Of a DNA stretch of 64,000 nt, positions 16,320 through 26,153 are shown one piece after another. A program made the position numbers and the translations under genes. Source of the DNA: Blastomonas sp. SL216 (GTDB lineage Bacteria; Pseudomonadota; Alphaproteobacteria; Sphingomonadales; Sphingomonadaceae); the NCBI GenBank assembly GCA_026625625.1, contig CP113055.1, positions 312,501 to 376,500 of the forward strand, written 5' to 3'. Position 1 is the first letter of the stretch; every line of letters starts with the position of its first letter. The notes beneath the pieces were generated by a model. The model had not been told where the DNA came from, ran no database searches, and saw only the letters and a list, made by a program, of their open reading frames with translations.

Positions 16320-17330
16320 TCACCGTTCGATCCAGCGCAGGGCATCGCCTGCACCTACCCGCAGCACATCGGCTGCTTGCGCATCCAGCGTGACCCCGTC
16401 TGCGCCATCCGCCACCTTGCCATAGGCGCAGCGGAAATCGGCGAGGCGGCCCGAAGCGACCAGCGACATCGTGCCGCTGTCGCCAAGCCCTGCGACCCTG
16501 GCATCGCGGGCATTGCGGATCGAATGAACCTGATCGGTGCGCGCGGTCATGGTCGGTCCGCCATCGAAGATGTCGACATAGTTTTCGTGCGCAAAGCCTT
16601 CATTTTCCAGCATCCGCATCGCCGCGCGGCCGCTGACATTGGGCCTGCCCAGCACATGGCGCGCGCTGTCGCTCAGCATGGCGACATAGACCGGGTGCTT
16701 GGGCATCAGATCGGCGATGAACTGGTTGCCGTGCAGCGCATTGAACGTGTCGGCCTCGTCGAAGCTCATGCCGAAGAACCGCCCGGCGATGCTGTCCCAG
16801 AAGGGCGAATCGCCGGCATCGTCGATGATGCCGCGCAGTTCGGCCAGAATGCGGTCGGCAAAGCGCGCGCGGTGCAGGCCGATGAACAGATAGCGGCTGC
16901 GCGCCAGCAGCATGCCAAGCCCGCCGGCACGCTCATTGGGGTGGAGGAACAGCCCGCCGACCTCGCTCGACCCTTCAAGATCGGTGACAAGGCTCAGAAT
17001 CTCGGCGCGGAAGGTGCGGCCCAGTTCGGCGCTGTGCTGGGTCAGCGTGCTCAGCCGATAGCTGTAGAACGGCCATTTCTGCCCGACTTGGGTCAGCAGC
17101 TGGCATGTGCCGCGAATCTCGCCGGTCTCGGTGTTTTCCAGTACCAGCACGAACAGCTCGTCGCTCAGGGAATCGTCGTCGCGCCCGAAACAGGCGGTCG
17201 ATCGCTCGAGCTTGCCTTCCAGCGACTTGCGGTCGGCGGGCAGGTTGGTGAACCCCCCGCCGGTCAGCTTGGCCATTTCGTAAATGGCCTGCAGATCGTC
17301 AGGCGTTGCCGCCCGGATGACAAAACTCAT
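16320..17330 (-). CDS. astA: Arginine N-succinyltransferase
   Basis: AstA transfers succinyl from succinyl-CoA to the alpha-amino group of arginine, the first step of the AST pathway, and has a GNAT-like fold. The start at 17330 (MSFVIRAATPDDLQAIYEMA) gives 336 residues, close to the ~344 typical of the family; the frame upstream overlaps the M20 gene and is not conserved. GGGFTNLPADRKSLEGKLER and PEGGLFLHPNERAGGLG-like motif EVGGLFLHPNERAGGLGMLL are visible. The ATG overlaps the upstream M20-hydrolase stop by 4 bp (translational coupling). Confidence 0.93.
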   Translation of the reverse strand: MSFVIRAATPDDLQAIYEMAKLTGGGFTNLPADRKSLEGKLERSTACFGRDDDSLSDELFVLVLENTETGEIRGTCQLLTQVGQKWPFYSYRLSTLTQHSAELGRTFRAEILSLVTDLEGSSEVGGLFLHPNERAGGLGMLLARSRYLFIGLHRARFADRILAELRGIIDDAGDSPFWDSIAGRFFGMSFDEADTFNALHGNQFIADLMPKHPVYVAMLSDSARHVLGRPNVSGRAAMRMLENEGFAHENYVDIFDGGPTMTARTDQVHSIRNARDARVAGLGDSGTMSLVASGRLADFRCAYGKVADGADGVTLDAQAADVLRVGAGDALRWIER

Positions 17331-18565
17331 AACCCCCTCTTTTCGGCAAGCCGCAATATGGTGAGCGCAGACAGCCGGGCGCGTTCGGCCAGGCTGTCGG
17401 TGATCAGGAATTCGTCCGCGCTGTGGATCGCGCCGCCACGCACGCCCATGGTGTCGACCACCGGCACGCCGCAGGCCGCGATGTTGTTGCCGTCGCACAC
17501 GCCGCCGGTTCCGCGCCAGGCGATGTCGAGCCCCAGCGCCGCGCCGCAATCCTTGACCAGCCCGAACAGCTTTTCAGCGCCGGGATCGATCGGCTTGGGC
17601 GGGCGGCCGAAGCTGCCGTGCACATGCACGCCCACCTCGTGCGCTGCCGCAATCTCGTCGCCCAGCCTGCGCAGCGCTTCATCAGCGAAAGCCTGCATCT
17701 CAAGGCTTTGCGGGCGGAAGTTGACGCGCAATATGGCGTGATCGGGCACGACATTGTTGGCGCTGCCACCGTCGATCTTCGCAGGGTTCACCGACAGTCC
17801 GTCACGGGTCAGCGCCTTCAGCCGCACCGCGAGATCGGCGGCGGCGACCAGCGCGTTGCGTCCTTCATGCGGGTTGCGCCCGGCATGGGCGGAGCGGCCG
17901 GTGATGATGATCGCAAAATTGCCCGATCCGCCGCGTTCGCCGGCCAGGGTGCCGTCGGGCAGGGCAGGCTCATACGTCAGGGCGGCGACCTTGCCCGCAG
18001 CAAGGCTGGCGATCAGCGGCGCGGACGAGCCTGAACCAACCTCCTCGTCGCTGTTGATCAGCACGTCATAGCCGATCGATGCAGCGAGCGGCGAGGCTTC
18101 GACGGCCTTGAGCGCCGCCAGCATCACCGCGATGCCGCCTTTCATGTCGGCGACGCCGGGGCCATTGAGCACGCCCGGCTCAATCCAGCGCAATGCCTGG
18201 AAACCGTGATCGGCGGGGAAGACCGTGTCCATATGCCCGGTGAGCAGCAGCCGCAGATTGGCGCCGGGACGAACGGTCACGACCAGATGCTGGCCGCGCG
18301 CAATCGTGTCAACGCTGCCATCGGCGCGCACCGCTTCAACCGGCGCACCATCGACCAGCCGGACCTCGCCGGGCAGGGCGGAGAAGCTGTCGGCCAGCAG
18401 CGCGGCAGTCTGGGCAAGGCCGGCAAGATTGCCCGATCCGCTGTTGATCGCGGCCCAGCGCTCGACCTGTTCCAGCATCGCGGTCTGGTCGATCCGGTCC
18501 AGACAGGCGCGCTCCATCGATGTCAGGCTGGCGGATGCGGTCAGGCTTGAGGTGCTGCTCGTCAT
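17327..18565 (-). CDS. M20-family metallohydrolase (ArgE/CPG2-like)
   Basis: The protein has the dimetal M20 peptidase arrangement: LLLTGHMDTVFP (first metal His), then GVADMKGGIAVML, INSDEEVGSG (catalytic/metal Glu pair) and a late GAIHSADEFL His. That resembles carboxypeptidase G2, ArgE and DapE. It heads the M20-astA-astB operon, so a role as an N-succinyl-amino-acid hydrolase, perhaps replacing AstE, is an attractive inference but not shown. Start 18565 has a better binding site than the ATG 12 bases upstream (18577). A divergent glcB lies 170 bp away. Confidence 0.82.
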   Translation of the reverse strand: MTSSTSSLTASASLTSMERACLDRIDQTAMLEQVERWAAINSGSGNLAGLAQTAALLADSFSALPGEVRLVDGAPVEAVRADGSVDTIARGQHLVVTVRPGANLRLLLTGHMDTVFPADHGFQALRWIEPGVLNGPGVADMKGGIAVMLAALKAVEASPLAASIGYDVLINSDEEVGSGSSAPLIASLAAGKVAALTYEPALPDGTLAGERGGSGNFAIIITGRSAHAGRNPHEGRNALVAAADLAVRLKALTRDGLSVNPAKIDGGSANNVVPDHAILRVNFRPQSLEMQAFADEALRRLGDEIAAAHEVGVHVHGSFGRPPKPIDPGAEKLFGLVKDCGAALGLDIAWRGTGGVCDGNNIAACGVPVVDTMGVRGGAIHSADEFLITDSLAERARLSALTILRLAEKRGL

Positions 18566-18735
18566 CCGCCACCCCATAGCCCGGTTGCAGGCCCGCCGCC
18601 ACCCATGCCGAGCAAAAGCACATTTACTTTGGCCGGTTGCATTGCCATAGGCTGTCGGCCATTCCTCCCCGGGAAAACTCTCTTACTCTGCGCGCCTGCC
18701 GCCGGGGTGATTGTATCAAGCAAAGAGGACCGGGA

Positions 18736-20841
18736 ATGAGCGAATATCTCCAGAGCAACGGCATCAGCATCGATTCCGCGCTGCATGGTTTCATCACCGA
18801 ATCGGTGCTGGCCCCGCTTGCGCTGGATGCGGATCGCTTCTGGGCGGATTTTGCCGCACTGCTCGAACGCTTCGTGCCTGTGAACCGCAAGCTGCTGGAA
18901 AAGCGCGAGGATCTTCAGGCGAAGATCGACGACTGGCACCGGGCGCGTAAGGGCCAGCCGTTCAATGCCATGGAATACCGGACGTTCCTGTATGACATCG
19001 GCTATCTGGTCACCGAGCCGCAGCCGTTCAGCATCGGTACGGAGAATGTCGATCCGGAAATCGCAACCATGGCGGGGCCGCAGCTCGTCGTTCCCTCGCT
19101 CAACGACCGGTTCGTGCTCAACGCCGCCAATGCGCGCTGGGGCAGCCTGTACGATGCCTATTACGGTACCGATGCGCTCGACGCCGCCGCGGCGCAGCCC
19201 GGCGGCTATGACCCCGTGCGCGGCGCGGCGGTGGTGAAGGCGGCCAAGGCTTTTCTGGATGAGGCCGTTCCGCTCGCGGCTGGCAGCTGGGCCGACTATA
19301 CCGGCGGCATGCCTGCGCTCGCCGATCCGGCACAGCTGGTCGGTACGCGCGGTGCCAGCCTGTTGCTGCGCCACAATGGCCTGCATATCGAGATCGTGAT
19401 CGATCCTGCGCACCCGATCGGCAAGGACGATCCCGCTGGCATCGCCGATGTGCTGATGGAAGCCGCGCTCACCACGATCGTCGACATGGAGGATTCGGTC
19501 GCGGCGGTCGATGCCGAGGACAAGATCCTCGCCTATACCAACTGGCTGGGCCTGATGCGCGGCGATCTGCAGGCGAATTTCCCCAAGGGCGGCAAGACGC
19601 TGACCCGCGCGCTCGAAGCGGACCGCGACTATGTCGCGCCCGATGGCACCGCGTTCACCTTGCCGGGGCGCAGCGTCCTGTTCGTGCGCAATGTCGGCCA
19701 TCTGATGACCAACCCGGCGGTGCTGCTCGCCGATGGATCGGAAGCGCCCGAGGGCATTCTCGACGCGGTGTTCACCAGCGCGATCGGCTGCCATGACCTC
19801 GAGGGCCTGGGCCGTTTCCGCAACAGCCGTGCGGGATCGATCTATATCGTCAAGCCCAAGATGCACGGGCCCGAAGAATGCGCCTTCACCAACGAGCTGT
19901 TCAACGCGGTAGAGGACATGTTGGGCCTTGCGCGCCACACCATCAAGGTCGGCGTGATGGACGAGGAGCGCCGCACCTCGGCGAACCTCGCCGCGTGCAT
20001 CCATGCGGTGAAGGACCGGATCGTGTTCATCAACACCGGCTTCCTCGACCGCACCGGCGACGAGATCCACACCTCGATGCAGGCGGGCGCGATGATCCGC
20101 AAGGGCGACATGAAGGCTTCGGACTGGATCAAGTCGTACGAGGCGCGCAATGTCGGCATCGGCCTGAAATGCGGGCTCGATGGCAAGGCGCAGATCGGCA
20201 AGGGCATGTGGGCCGCGCCCGACATGATGCGCGACATGATGGAACAGAAGATTGGCCATCCGCTGACCGGCGCGAACACCGCCTGGGTACCATCGCCCAC
20301 CGCCGCGACGCTGCACGCGATGCACTATCACAAGGTCGACGTCTTCGCCCGCCGCGCCGAAATCGCGAGCCAGCCGGTGCCGACGCTCGAGCCGCTGCTC
20401 AATGTGCCGCTGGCCGCCGGTCAGAACTGGTCGCCGGATGATATCCGCGCCGAGCTGGACAATAATGCGCAAGGGATCTTGGGCTATGTCGTTCGCTGGG
20501 TCGATCAGGGCATCGGCTGTTCCAAGGTGCCCGACATTCACGATGTCGGCCTGATGGAAGACCGCGCGACACTGCGCATCTCATCGCAGGCGCTCGCCAA
20601 CTGGCTGCTGCACGGTGTTTGCACGGCGGAGGAAGTGGACGCGGCGCTGCTGCGCATGGCGGCCAAGGTCGATGCGCAGAATGCGGGCGACCCGCTCTAC
20701 ACACCGATGTCCGACAATCCGGACGGCTCGTTCGCCTTCCAGGCGGCGCGCGATCTGGTGTTCAAGGGTGTCGAGCAGCCCAGTGGCTATACCGAACCGC
20801 TGCTGCACGCCTATCGCCAGAAGGTAAAAGCCGCGGCCTGA
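18736..20841 (+). CDS. glcB: Malate synthase G
   Basis: Malate synthase G condenses acetyl-CoA with glyoxylate to give malate in the glyoxylate bypass or glycolate pathway. The monomeric ~700-residue form begins [19 protein letters not shown], and an AGAGGAC site precedes the ATG at 18736. Conserved features include [17 protein letters not shown] (metal-binding Glu/Asp stretch), [14 protein letters not shown] and [15 protein letters not shown]. The frame is open 100 bp farther upstream but that part is not conserved. The gene is divergent from the AST-M20 operon, which may feed succinate and glutamate carbon into the same central metabolism. Confidence 0.95.
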   Translation: MSEYLQSNGISIDSALHGFITESVLAPLALDADRFWADFAALLERFVPVNRKLLEKREDLQAKIDDWHRARKGQPFNAMEYRTFLYDIGYLVTEPQPFSIGTENVDPEIATMAGPQLVVPSLNDRFVLNAANARWGSLYDAYYGTDALDAAAAQPGGYDPVRGAAVVKAAKAFLDEAVPLAAGSWADYTGGMPALADPAQLVGTRGASLLLRHNGLHIEIVIDPAHPIGKDDPAGIADVLMEAALTTIVDMEDSVAAVDAEDKILAYTNWLGLMRGDLQANFPKGGKTLTRALEADRDYVAPDGTAFTLPGRSVLFVRNVGHLMTNPAVLLADGSEAPEGILDAVFTSAIGCHDLEGLGRFRNSRAGSIYIVKPKMHGPEECAFTNELFNAVEDMLGLARHTIKVGVMDEERRTSANLAACIHAVKDRIVFINTGFLDRTGDEIHTSMQAGAMIRKGDMKASDWIKSYEARNVGIGLKCGLDGKAQIGKGMWAAPDMMRDMMEQKIGHPLTGANTAWVPSPTAATLHAMHYHKVDVFARRAEIASQPVPTLEPLLNVPLAAGQNWSPDDIRAELDNNAQGILGYVVRWVDQGIGCSKVPDIHDVGLMEDRATLRISSQALANWLLHGVCTAEEVDAALLRMAAKVDAQNAGDPLYTPMSDNPDGSFAFQAARDLVFKGVEQPSGYTEPLLHAYRQKVKAAA

Positions 20842-20847
20842 TCCGTA

Positions 20848-20890
20848 CCTGAAAAAATCCCCGTCACTCCCGCGAACGCGGGAGTGACGG
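20848..20890 (-). terminator. bidirectional hairpin terminator for the phaC-phaZ operon
   Basis: A perfect 14-bp inverted repeat CCGTCACTCCCGCG (20861-20874), AA, CGCGGGAGTGACGG (20877-20890) lies between the convergent glcB and phaZ genes. On the minus strand it is followed by GGATTTTTTC, a Rho-independent terminator for the pha operon; on the plus strand there is no T-run, so glcB ends less clearly here. Confidence 0.75.
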
Positions 20891-20923
20891 TAAGGGTGCT
20901 GGAAGTTGGACCCGGCCCAGCCG

Positions 20924-21793
20924 TTACTCGTCCACCGCATCCAGATGGGCGCGGATCGCGGCCAGGCTTTCGTCGAGATGGCTGAGCAGGAACAGGTGCC
21001 CGCCATCCTCGATGATCTTGAGCTCCGAATTGGGGATCAGCGTCTTGAGGATATGGCCATTGGCGACCGGCACGATCTGGTCGTCGCCGCCCATCAGCAC
21101 CAGTGTCGGCTTGTTCATGAACGGCAGGAACGGCGCGCTGGTCCAGCCGAGCATGGCGAGCAGCTGGTAGAAATAGCCGATCTTCGACGGCGGCGTGATG
21201 CGCCCGGTATGGCCGGTCGCGCCTTCGGTCGATCCGCCATAGAGCGTCGCGAAATGCTTCTCCATATAGCTGGGGTCGATATAGCGGCGCGGATCGGCCA
21301 TCTTGCTGAGCGCAGAGATATTGCCGGGGATCATGAACATGCCGGCGGTGGTCGCGGCTAGAACGAGCCGGTTGACGTTGGCCGAATGCTGGAGCGCGAA
21401 ATGCTGCGCCATCGCGCCGCCCCAGCTCACGCCCATCACGTCGACCGTGTCGATACCGAACCGGTCGAGCAGCAGCCAGGCCACACGCGCCATCAGAAAG
21501 GCGTTATAGGGCACGCGCGGATCGGGCGAACCGCCGACGCCGGGCATGTCGAAGGTGATGAACGGCCGCTCTTCCAGCAGGTCGGCAAAGGGCGCGACCG
21601 CTTCCATGTTCGCCCCGATGCCGTTGAAGAACAGCAGCGGCGGCTTGGTCAGCCCTTCGTCAAAGCGCCAGCGCGCCACGCGCAGGGTACGCCCATCGGC
21701 CTGTTCCATCGTGATTTCGGGGCCGGATGCGGCGGCGGGCTTGGGTTTGGTGGCCAAAACGGAATTCCAGTCGGTTGATGTCAGATCGGACAA
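20924..21793 (-). CDS. phaZ: Poly(3-hydroxyalkanoate) depolymerase-like alpha/beta hydrolase
   Basis: The 289-residue protein has the PhaZ-type nucleophile elbow GVSWGG (Ser at about residue 123), the opening FNGIGANMEAVAPF and the late HLFLLSH histidine region of medium-chain-length PHA depolymerases. It would hydrolyse intracellular PHA granules. It lies directly downstream of phaC. The TTG start at 21793 sits inside a perfect 11-bp hairpin (21792-21818) and has a poorly spaced binding site; the ATG at 21709 may be the real start. The end of the operon is marked by the terminator at 20861. Confidence 0.8.
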   Translation of the reverse strand: MSDLTSTDWNSVLATKPKPAAASGPEITMEQADGRTLRVARWRFDEGLTKPPLLFFNGIGANMEAVAPFADLLEERPFITFDMPGVGGSPDPRVPYNAFLMARVAWLLLDRFGIDTVDVMGVSWGGAMAQHFALQHSANVNRLVLAATTAGMFMIPGNISALSKMADPRRYIDPSYMEKHFATLYGGSTEGATGHTGRITPPSKIGYFYQLLAMLGWTSAPFLPFMNKPTLVLMGGDDQIVPVANGHILKTLIPNSELKIIEDGGHLFLLSHLDESLAAIRAHLDAVDE

Positions 21794-21818
21794 ACCCTCC
21801 CCGATCTGGGGAGGGTTT
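21792..21818 (-). repeat. hairpin in the phaC-phaZ gap
   Basis: AAACCCTCCCC (21792-21802) pairs exactly with GGGGAGGGTTT (21808-21818) around GATCT. It occupies most of the 33 bp between phaC stop and the putative phaZ start and could modulate phaZ translation or mRNA decay. It also resembles the dispersed palindromes in this chromosome. Confidence 0.65.
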
Positions 21819-21826
21819 GCAACGCT

Positions 21827-23533
21827 TCACTCCAGTACATACAGGCCGGGCGCGGGTTCCAGCGCGGGGTGTTTCTTGCTGCCGGTCGAGGCTGGCGCGG
21901 CCTTCTTGTCGCCCGAGCGCGCCTGGACCCATTCCATCCAATAGGGCCACCAGCTGCCCTTGACCTCTTCGGCCTTGGCCAGCCAGTCGTCGACATCGGC
22001 CGGGGCCTTGCCCGCCTTGGTCGGCGTGCTGCCCTTCATCTTGAAATATTTGGCCTTGGGGTTGGTCGGCGGGTTGAGGATCGCCTGCATGTGTCCCGAT
22101 TGCGAAAGGATGAAGTCGACATTCTTCGATCCGAACAGCTGGGTCGAGCGATAACAGGCGCGCCATGGCGTGATATGGTCGGTCACGCCGCCCAGGATGA
22201 ACAGGTCGTTGGTCACCTTGGACAGATCGATCTTGTGATCGACCATCTCGACCTCGCCCTTCTTCGTGAAGGCGAGCGTCTCGAAGATGGTGAGGAAGTC
22301 GCCCATCAGGCTGGCCGACAGGTTGGTGGCGTCGGCATTCCAGAACAAGACGTCGAATGCCGGCGGGTCCTCGCCCATCAGATAGTTGTTGATGACATAG
22401 TTCCAGATCAGGTCGTTGGGGCGCAGCCAGGCAAAGCCGCGCGACAGGTCGCTGCCCTTGATCACGCCCTTGCGCGCCGCGCGCTGCTTGGCGAGTGCCA
22501 GGCCATTGTCGCTCATCAGCGATCCGGCCTCGATATCGGTCTGCTTGGGGTGCAGCACGCACACCATCAGCGTTACCGAGCCGATCCGGTCATCGCCCGA
22601 GGCCTCCAGCTTGGACACCAGCATCGCCAGCGTCTGCCCGCCGGAGCACCCGCCCGAGACATTGACCTTCTTGGAGCCCGTAATCTCGCACACCACATCC
22701 AGCGCGCGTGTGCAGGCGGCGATATAATCAGCCATGGCCCAGGCGCCATGTTCCTTTTGCGGGTTGCGCCAGGAGATGACGAAGGTCTGGATGCCGTTGT
22801 CGACCTGCCACTTCACCACCGATTTTTCCGGCGACAGGTCGTTGATATACATCTTGTTGATCTGCGGCGGGATGGTCAGCTGCGGGATCGCGTACACCTC
22901 GTCCGTGGTCGGCGCATACTGGACCAGTTCCATGATCTCGTCGCGATAGACGACATTGCCCTTGGAGGTCGCGACATTCTCGCCCAGCTTGAAGGGCTTC
23001 TTGTCGACCTGGCTGACCATCCCGTCATTATAGACCATGTCGTTATAGGCGTTCTTCAGCCCCTTGAGCAGCGACAGGCCGCCCGAATCGACGATGCGTT
23101 TCTGCGCGGTCGGGTTGCCGATCAGGCTGTTGGTGGGCGCGAGCGCATCGATGATGATCGCGGAGATGAAATTCGCCCGGTCGCGCTCGAGCGCGTCGAG
23201 TTCCAGCTCGTCGATCCAGGTCTTCATGCCCTTTTGCACGGCGAGATAATATTGCGCGCCCGCCTTGAAGAACGGGTTGAACCGCCAGGCCGGGTCCATG
23301 AAGCGCTTGTCCTTGGGGTCGGGCGTCAGCTCCGACTGGCCCATCATGATCTTGACGACATCTTCCGAAAAGGCCTGGGCGTGGCGCATCGTGCGCGCAG
23401 GATCGCTGGCGGTCTCGCGCAGCAAAAGGCCGATCGCGCCGATAAAATCCTCGCGCGCCAGCCCCATCAGCGGACCCAGCGCCGTGGTGGACTGGGCCGC
23501 TTCATCGACCAGATCCGGGGTGTCACCTGCCAT
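21827..23533 (-). CDS. phaC: Class I polyhydroxyalkanoate synthase
   Basis: PhaC polymerises (R)-3-hydroxyacyl-CoA into PHA granules. I set the start at the ATG at 23533 (MAGDTPDLVDEAAQSTT), preceded by GGGAGA; this gives 568 residues, usual for class I. The lipase-box-like VSGGCSGG carries the catalytic Cys near residue 296, and the usual Asp and His follow later (GVTDHITPW and QSGHMQAILNPP). Motifs such as PPQINKMYINDLSPEKSVVKW and DLIWNYVINNYLMGEDPPAFD match the family. It heads a phaC-phaZ operon transcribed on the minus strand. A second phaC lies at the window end. Confidence 0.95.
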   Translation of the reverse strand: MAGDTPDLVDEAAQSTTALGPLMGLAREDFIGAIGLLLRETASDPARTMRHAQAFSEDVVKIMMGQSELTPDPKDKRFMDPAWRFNPFFKAGAQYYLAVQKGMKTWIDELELDALERDRANFISAIIIDALAPTNSLIGNPTAQKRIVDSGGLSLLKGLKNAYNDMVYNDGMVSQVDKKPFKLGENVATSKGNVVYRDEIMELVQYAPTTDEVYAIPQLTIPPQINKMYINDLSPEKSVVKWQVDNGIQTFVISWRNPQKEHGAWAMADYIAACTRALDVVCEITGSKKVNVSGGCSGGQTLAMLVSKLEASGDDRIGSVTLMVCVLHPKQTDIEAGSLMSDNGLALAKQRAARKGVIKGSDLSRGFAWLRPNDLIWNYVINNYLMGEDPPAFDVLFWNADATNLSASLMGDFLTIFETLAFTKKGEVEMVDHKIDLSKVTNDLFILGGVTDHITPWRACYRSTQLFGSKNVDFILSQSGHMQAILNPPTNPKAKYFKMKGSTPTKAGKAPADVDDWLAKAEEVKGSWWPYWMEWVQARSGDKKAAPASTGSKKHPALEPAPGLYVLE

Positions 23534-23637
23534 AGACTGTCTCTCCCAAAATGGCTTGCCGCCCCGTTCATGCAGGGTCGGTCCGGGAGCACAGTATAGC
23601 GCGGCTGCGGCGGGCACAATGGCCGCAATTTCAGGTG

Positions 23638-23928
23638 TCAGACGAGCGCGTCGATGGCGCGCGCGAGGTCGATATCGCGCTGCGACAGGCCGCCCGCGTC
23701 ATGCGTCGTCAGCAATATCTCGACCCGGTTGTAGACATTGGACCATTCGGGATGATGATCGGCCTTTTCCGCAAGGATGGCCACGCTGGTCATGAAGCCG
23801 AACGCGCGGGTGAAATCTGTAAACTTGAACGAGCGGGTGATGCCGTCGCGCGCCGGTTCGTGGCGCCATTCGGCCAGGCTGGCCAAGGCTGCAGCGCGCT
23901 CGGCGTCATCCAGTTTGCGAACCATCAT
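23638..23928 (-). CDS. phhB: 4a-hydroxytetrahydrobiopterin dehydratase (pterin carbinolamine dehydratase)
   Basis: The 96-residue protein holds the PCD signature [16 protein letters not shown] (His58, His59, Pro60, Glu61, Trp62), which dehydrates 4a-carbinolamine tetrahydrobiopterin during phenylalanine hydroxylase turnover and in some cases activates transcription. Two adjacent ATGs (23928, 23925) are possible starts; AAGAGGAG is better spaced for the second. It stands alone between phaC and the divergent ccmAB pair. Confidence 0.92.
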   Translation of the reverse strand: MMVRKLDDAERAAALASLAEWRHEPARDGITRSFKFTDFTRAFGFMTSVAILAEKADHHPEWSNVYNRVEILLTTHDAGGLSQRDIDLARAIDALV

Positions 23929-23973
23929 CGTCTCCTCTTGGCAGCGGGCGGCAAATGCGCCATCCGGGGGCAG

Positions 23974-24636
23974 ATGGCGCATGATGCTGCAATATCCAAG
24001 GGCTTTGATGCCAACAGCTTTGAAGGGGGCGCGGCGCTGGCATGCACCGGGCTTGCCTGTCTGCGCGGCGGCCGGATGCTGTTTCGCGGGGTCACGTTCA
24101 ACCTGTCGGCGGGCGAGGCGTTGCATGTTACCGGACCCAATGGCCTTGGCAAATCGAGCTTGATCCGGGTGCTCGCCGGACTGCTGCCGGCTTATGCGGG
24201 CGAGGTGACGGCGACCGGGCGCATGGCGCTGGCAGACGAGAAGGTCGCGCTGGATGCTGGCCAGCCACTTGCCCGCGCGCTGATGCACTGGACCCGTCTC
24301 GATGGCAGCGCCGATGCCGATGTAACCGGCGCGCTGGCAGGGGTCGATCTGGCGCATCTGGCCGATGTCCCGGTGCGCTTTCTTTCGACCGGGCAGCGCA
24401 AGCGCGCGCTGCTTGCACGGATCAGCCTGTCGCGCGCCGGGATCTGGCTGCTCGACGAACCGGCCAATGGCCTCGACACCGCCTCGATCGCGCGGCTGGG
24501 CACGCTGATGGAGCGGCACAGGGCAGGGGGCGGCATCGTGCTCGCCGCCTCGCACCAGCCGCTGCCGCTGGAAGGCGCGCAGACGCTGCCGCTGGCTGAT
24601 TTCGTGCCCGCGCCTGAAGCCGAAGAGCCCGCATGA
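23974..24636 (+). CDS. ccmA: Heme exporter ATP-binding subunit CcmA
   Basis: CcmA is the ATPase of the CcmABCD complex that drives release of holo-CcmE during c-type cytochrome maturation. The start at 23974 ([20 protein letters not shown]) is the only candidate preceded by a G-rich binding site. Walker A is GPNGLGKSS at about 54-62, with signature [13 protein letters not shown] and Walker [13 protein letters not shown]. The 220-residue length and the terminal EEPA that overlaps ccmB by 4 bp are usual. Only ccmAB is found here; ccmC and later genes must lie elsewhere. Confidence 0.92.
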   Translation: MAHDAAISKGFDANSFEGGAALACTGLACLRGGRMLFRGVTFNLSAGEALHVTGPNGLGKSSLIRVLAGLLPAYAGEVTATGRMALADEKVALDAGQPLARALMHWTRLDGSADADVTGALAGVDLAHLADVPVRFLSTGQRKRALLARISLSRAGIWLLDEPANGLDTASIARLGTLMERHRAGGGIVLAASHQPLPLEGAQTLPLADFVPAPEAEEPA

Positions 24637-25304
24637 TCGCTGCGCTGGGCACGCTCATCCGCCGCGAGCTCATGCTCGCCTTTGGTCTGGGCGGCGGCGC
24701 GCGCGGCTCTGCCGGCTTCGTGATGCCGATCATCTTCTTTCTGGCGGTCGCGACCATCTATCCCTTTGCCGTCGGGCCGGATGCGCAATTGCTAGGCCGC
24801 ACCGGCGGCGGAGTGATCTGGGTCGCGGCCTTGCTCGCCAGCATCCTGCCGATCGACCGGCTGGTCCAGGCCGATGTCGACCAGGGCATGATCGACCAAT
24901 ATGTCGTGCGCGGCCTGTCCGAAGAGCTGATCGCGCTGGCCAAGACGATCGGGCATTGGCTGAGCTTCGGCCCGCCGCTGATGCTGGCAGCGGTGATTTC
25001 CGCAGGTTTGCTCGGCCAGTCGGCAGAGCAGCTGATGATCGTCGAGATTGGCCTGGCCTGTGCGACGCCGGCGCTGGCCGCCCTTGGGGTCATGATCGCC
25101 GCACTGACCGCAGGGCTTCGCCATGGCGCGGCGCTGGGTGGCTTGCTGCTGCTGCCCCTCGCAGTGCCGCTGCTGATCTTCGGTGCGGGCAGCCTGACGC
25201 CGGGCAGCCAGAACGGGCTCTTACTGCTTGCCGCCGCCAGTCTGTTGCTCACCGTCATCTGCCCGATTGCGGCAGGCGCTGCGATCCGCGCCGGGCGGGA
25301 GTGA
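24633..25304 (+). CDS. ccmB: Heme exporter membrane subunit CcmB
   Basis: CcmB is the membrane subunit associating with CcmA, CcmC and CcmD in cytochrome c biogenesis. The 223-residue protein has six hydrophobic segments and the hallmark cytoplasmic motif [20 protein letters not shown] and [15 protein letters not shown]. It overlaps ccmA by 4 bp (ATGA). Its stop codon abuts the stop of the converging extensin-like gene with no bases between. Confidence 0.93.
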   Translation: MIAALGTLIRRELMLAFGLGGGARGSAGFVMPIIFFLAVATIYPFAVGPDAQLLGRTGGGVIWVAALLASILPIDRLVQADVDQGMIDQYVVRGLSEELIALAKTIGHWLSFGPPLMLAAVISAGLLGQSAEQLMIVEIGLACATPALAALGVMIAALTAGLRHGAALGGLLLLPLAVPLLIFGAGSLTPGSQNGLLLLAAASLLLTVICPIAAGAAIRAGRE

Positions 25305-26036
25305 TCAGCGACAGGCGCGCCAGCCCATCGTCCCGCGATCAGCCAGATCGAGGTGAAGATGATCGGCATGCGCAGCGTTGTAATCGGGCGAAAGCGTGGT
25401 CGAAAACAGCGCGCATGCGCCATCACGCACCGCGCGCAGAAAGCCTGCTCTGTCCGCATCGCCATTCCAGTCCTTGAGTACCGAAATGCGCCGCCCATCG
25501 GCGAGCACGAAAGCGCTGACGTCGAGCGCATCGGCAGTGGCATGTTCGCTCCACGGCCCTTCGCCGCGCCCGTACATGCGGCGGCAGGAATAGCTGCCAA
25601 AGGTCTCGATCTTCACGACTTTGCTGCCCAGTATCGCCTGTGCGCGGGGCTGTACCACCTGTGCCTGCCAGAGCAGCAGCCCGATAGCCATCGGGCAGGA
25701 CGGCGCGACCGAGGCCGGGGCGAGCGGGAGCAGCATCTGGCCAGCGTCGGCCCTTACCGCATCTTCGACGCGGCATTGGTCCGCACCGAAAGGATCGCGC
25801 GAGCTGAACTCCAGGCCAGAGCTTTCCAGCAGCGCCAGGCACTGATTGCGCTGCCCGGTCAGGTCGACGATCTTGCCGCGCGTTGCCATGCCGATGGGAT
25901 CGGTAAGGCTGAGCGGCGTCCAGGGCAGGTCCTCGCGTCCAGGTTTCAGCCAGACATAGCCGACCAGCAACGCACAGCCGATCACGGCGAGCCAGATGAG
26001 CCGTTTGAGCCAGCTGAAGATTTTGGGAATACGCAT
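25305..26036 (-). CDS. Extensin-family (peptidase-like) exported protein
   Basis: An N-terminal hydrophobic segment (about 10-28) anchors or exports the protein. The C-terminal two thirds match the extensin-like domain (PF06904): SEHATADALDVSAFVLADGR (with conserved His and Asp) and AHADHLHLDL (His-x-His), arranged like LAS-type D-Ala-D-Ala metallopeptidases. A cell-wall hydrolase role is plausible. It converges on ccmB with no gap. The 117 bp upstream of its start separate it from the next plus-strand gene. Confidence 0.85.
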   Translation of the reverse strand: MRIPKIFSWLKRLIWLAVIGCALLVGYVWLKPGREDLPWTPLSLTDPIGMATRGKIVDLTGQRNQCLALLESSGLEFSSRDPFGADQCRVEDAVRADAGQMLLPLAPASVAPSCPMAIGLLLWQAQVVQPRAQAILGSKVVKIETFGSYSCRRMYGRGEGPWSEHATADALDVSAFVLADGRRISVLKDWNGDADRAGFLRAVRDGACALFSTTLSPDYNAAHADHLHLDLADRGTMGWRACR

Positions 26037-26153
26037 ATCGCTGTCTAACGCGAACCTGTGCCGGAAGATGCAGCGCGATTACCTTTGGCGTAATTGTTCC
26101 GCGTCGGCAAACAACCGACAAGCAACGCATTGGACGCAATGGGAGAGACGCAG

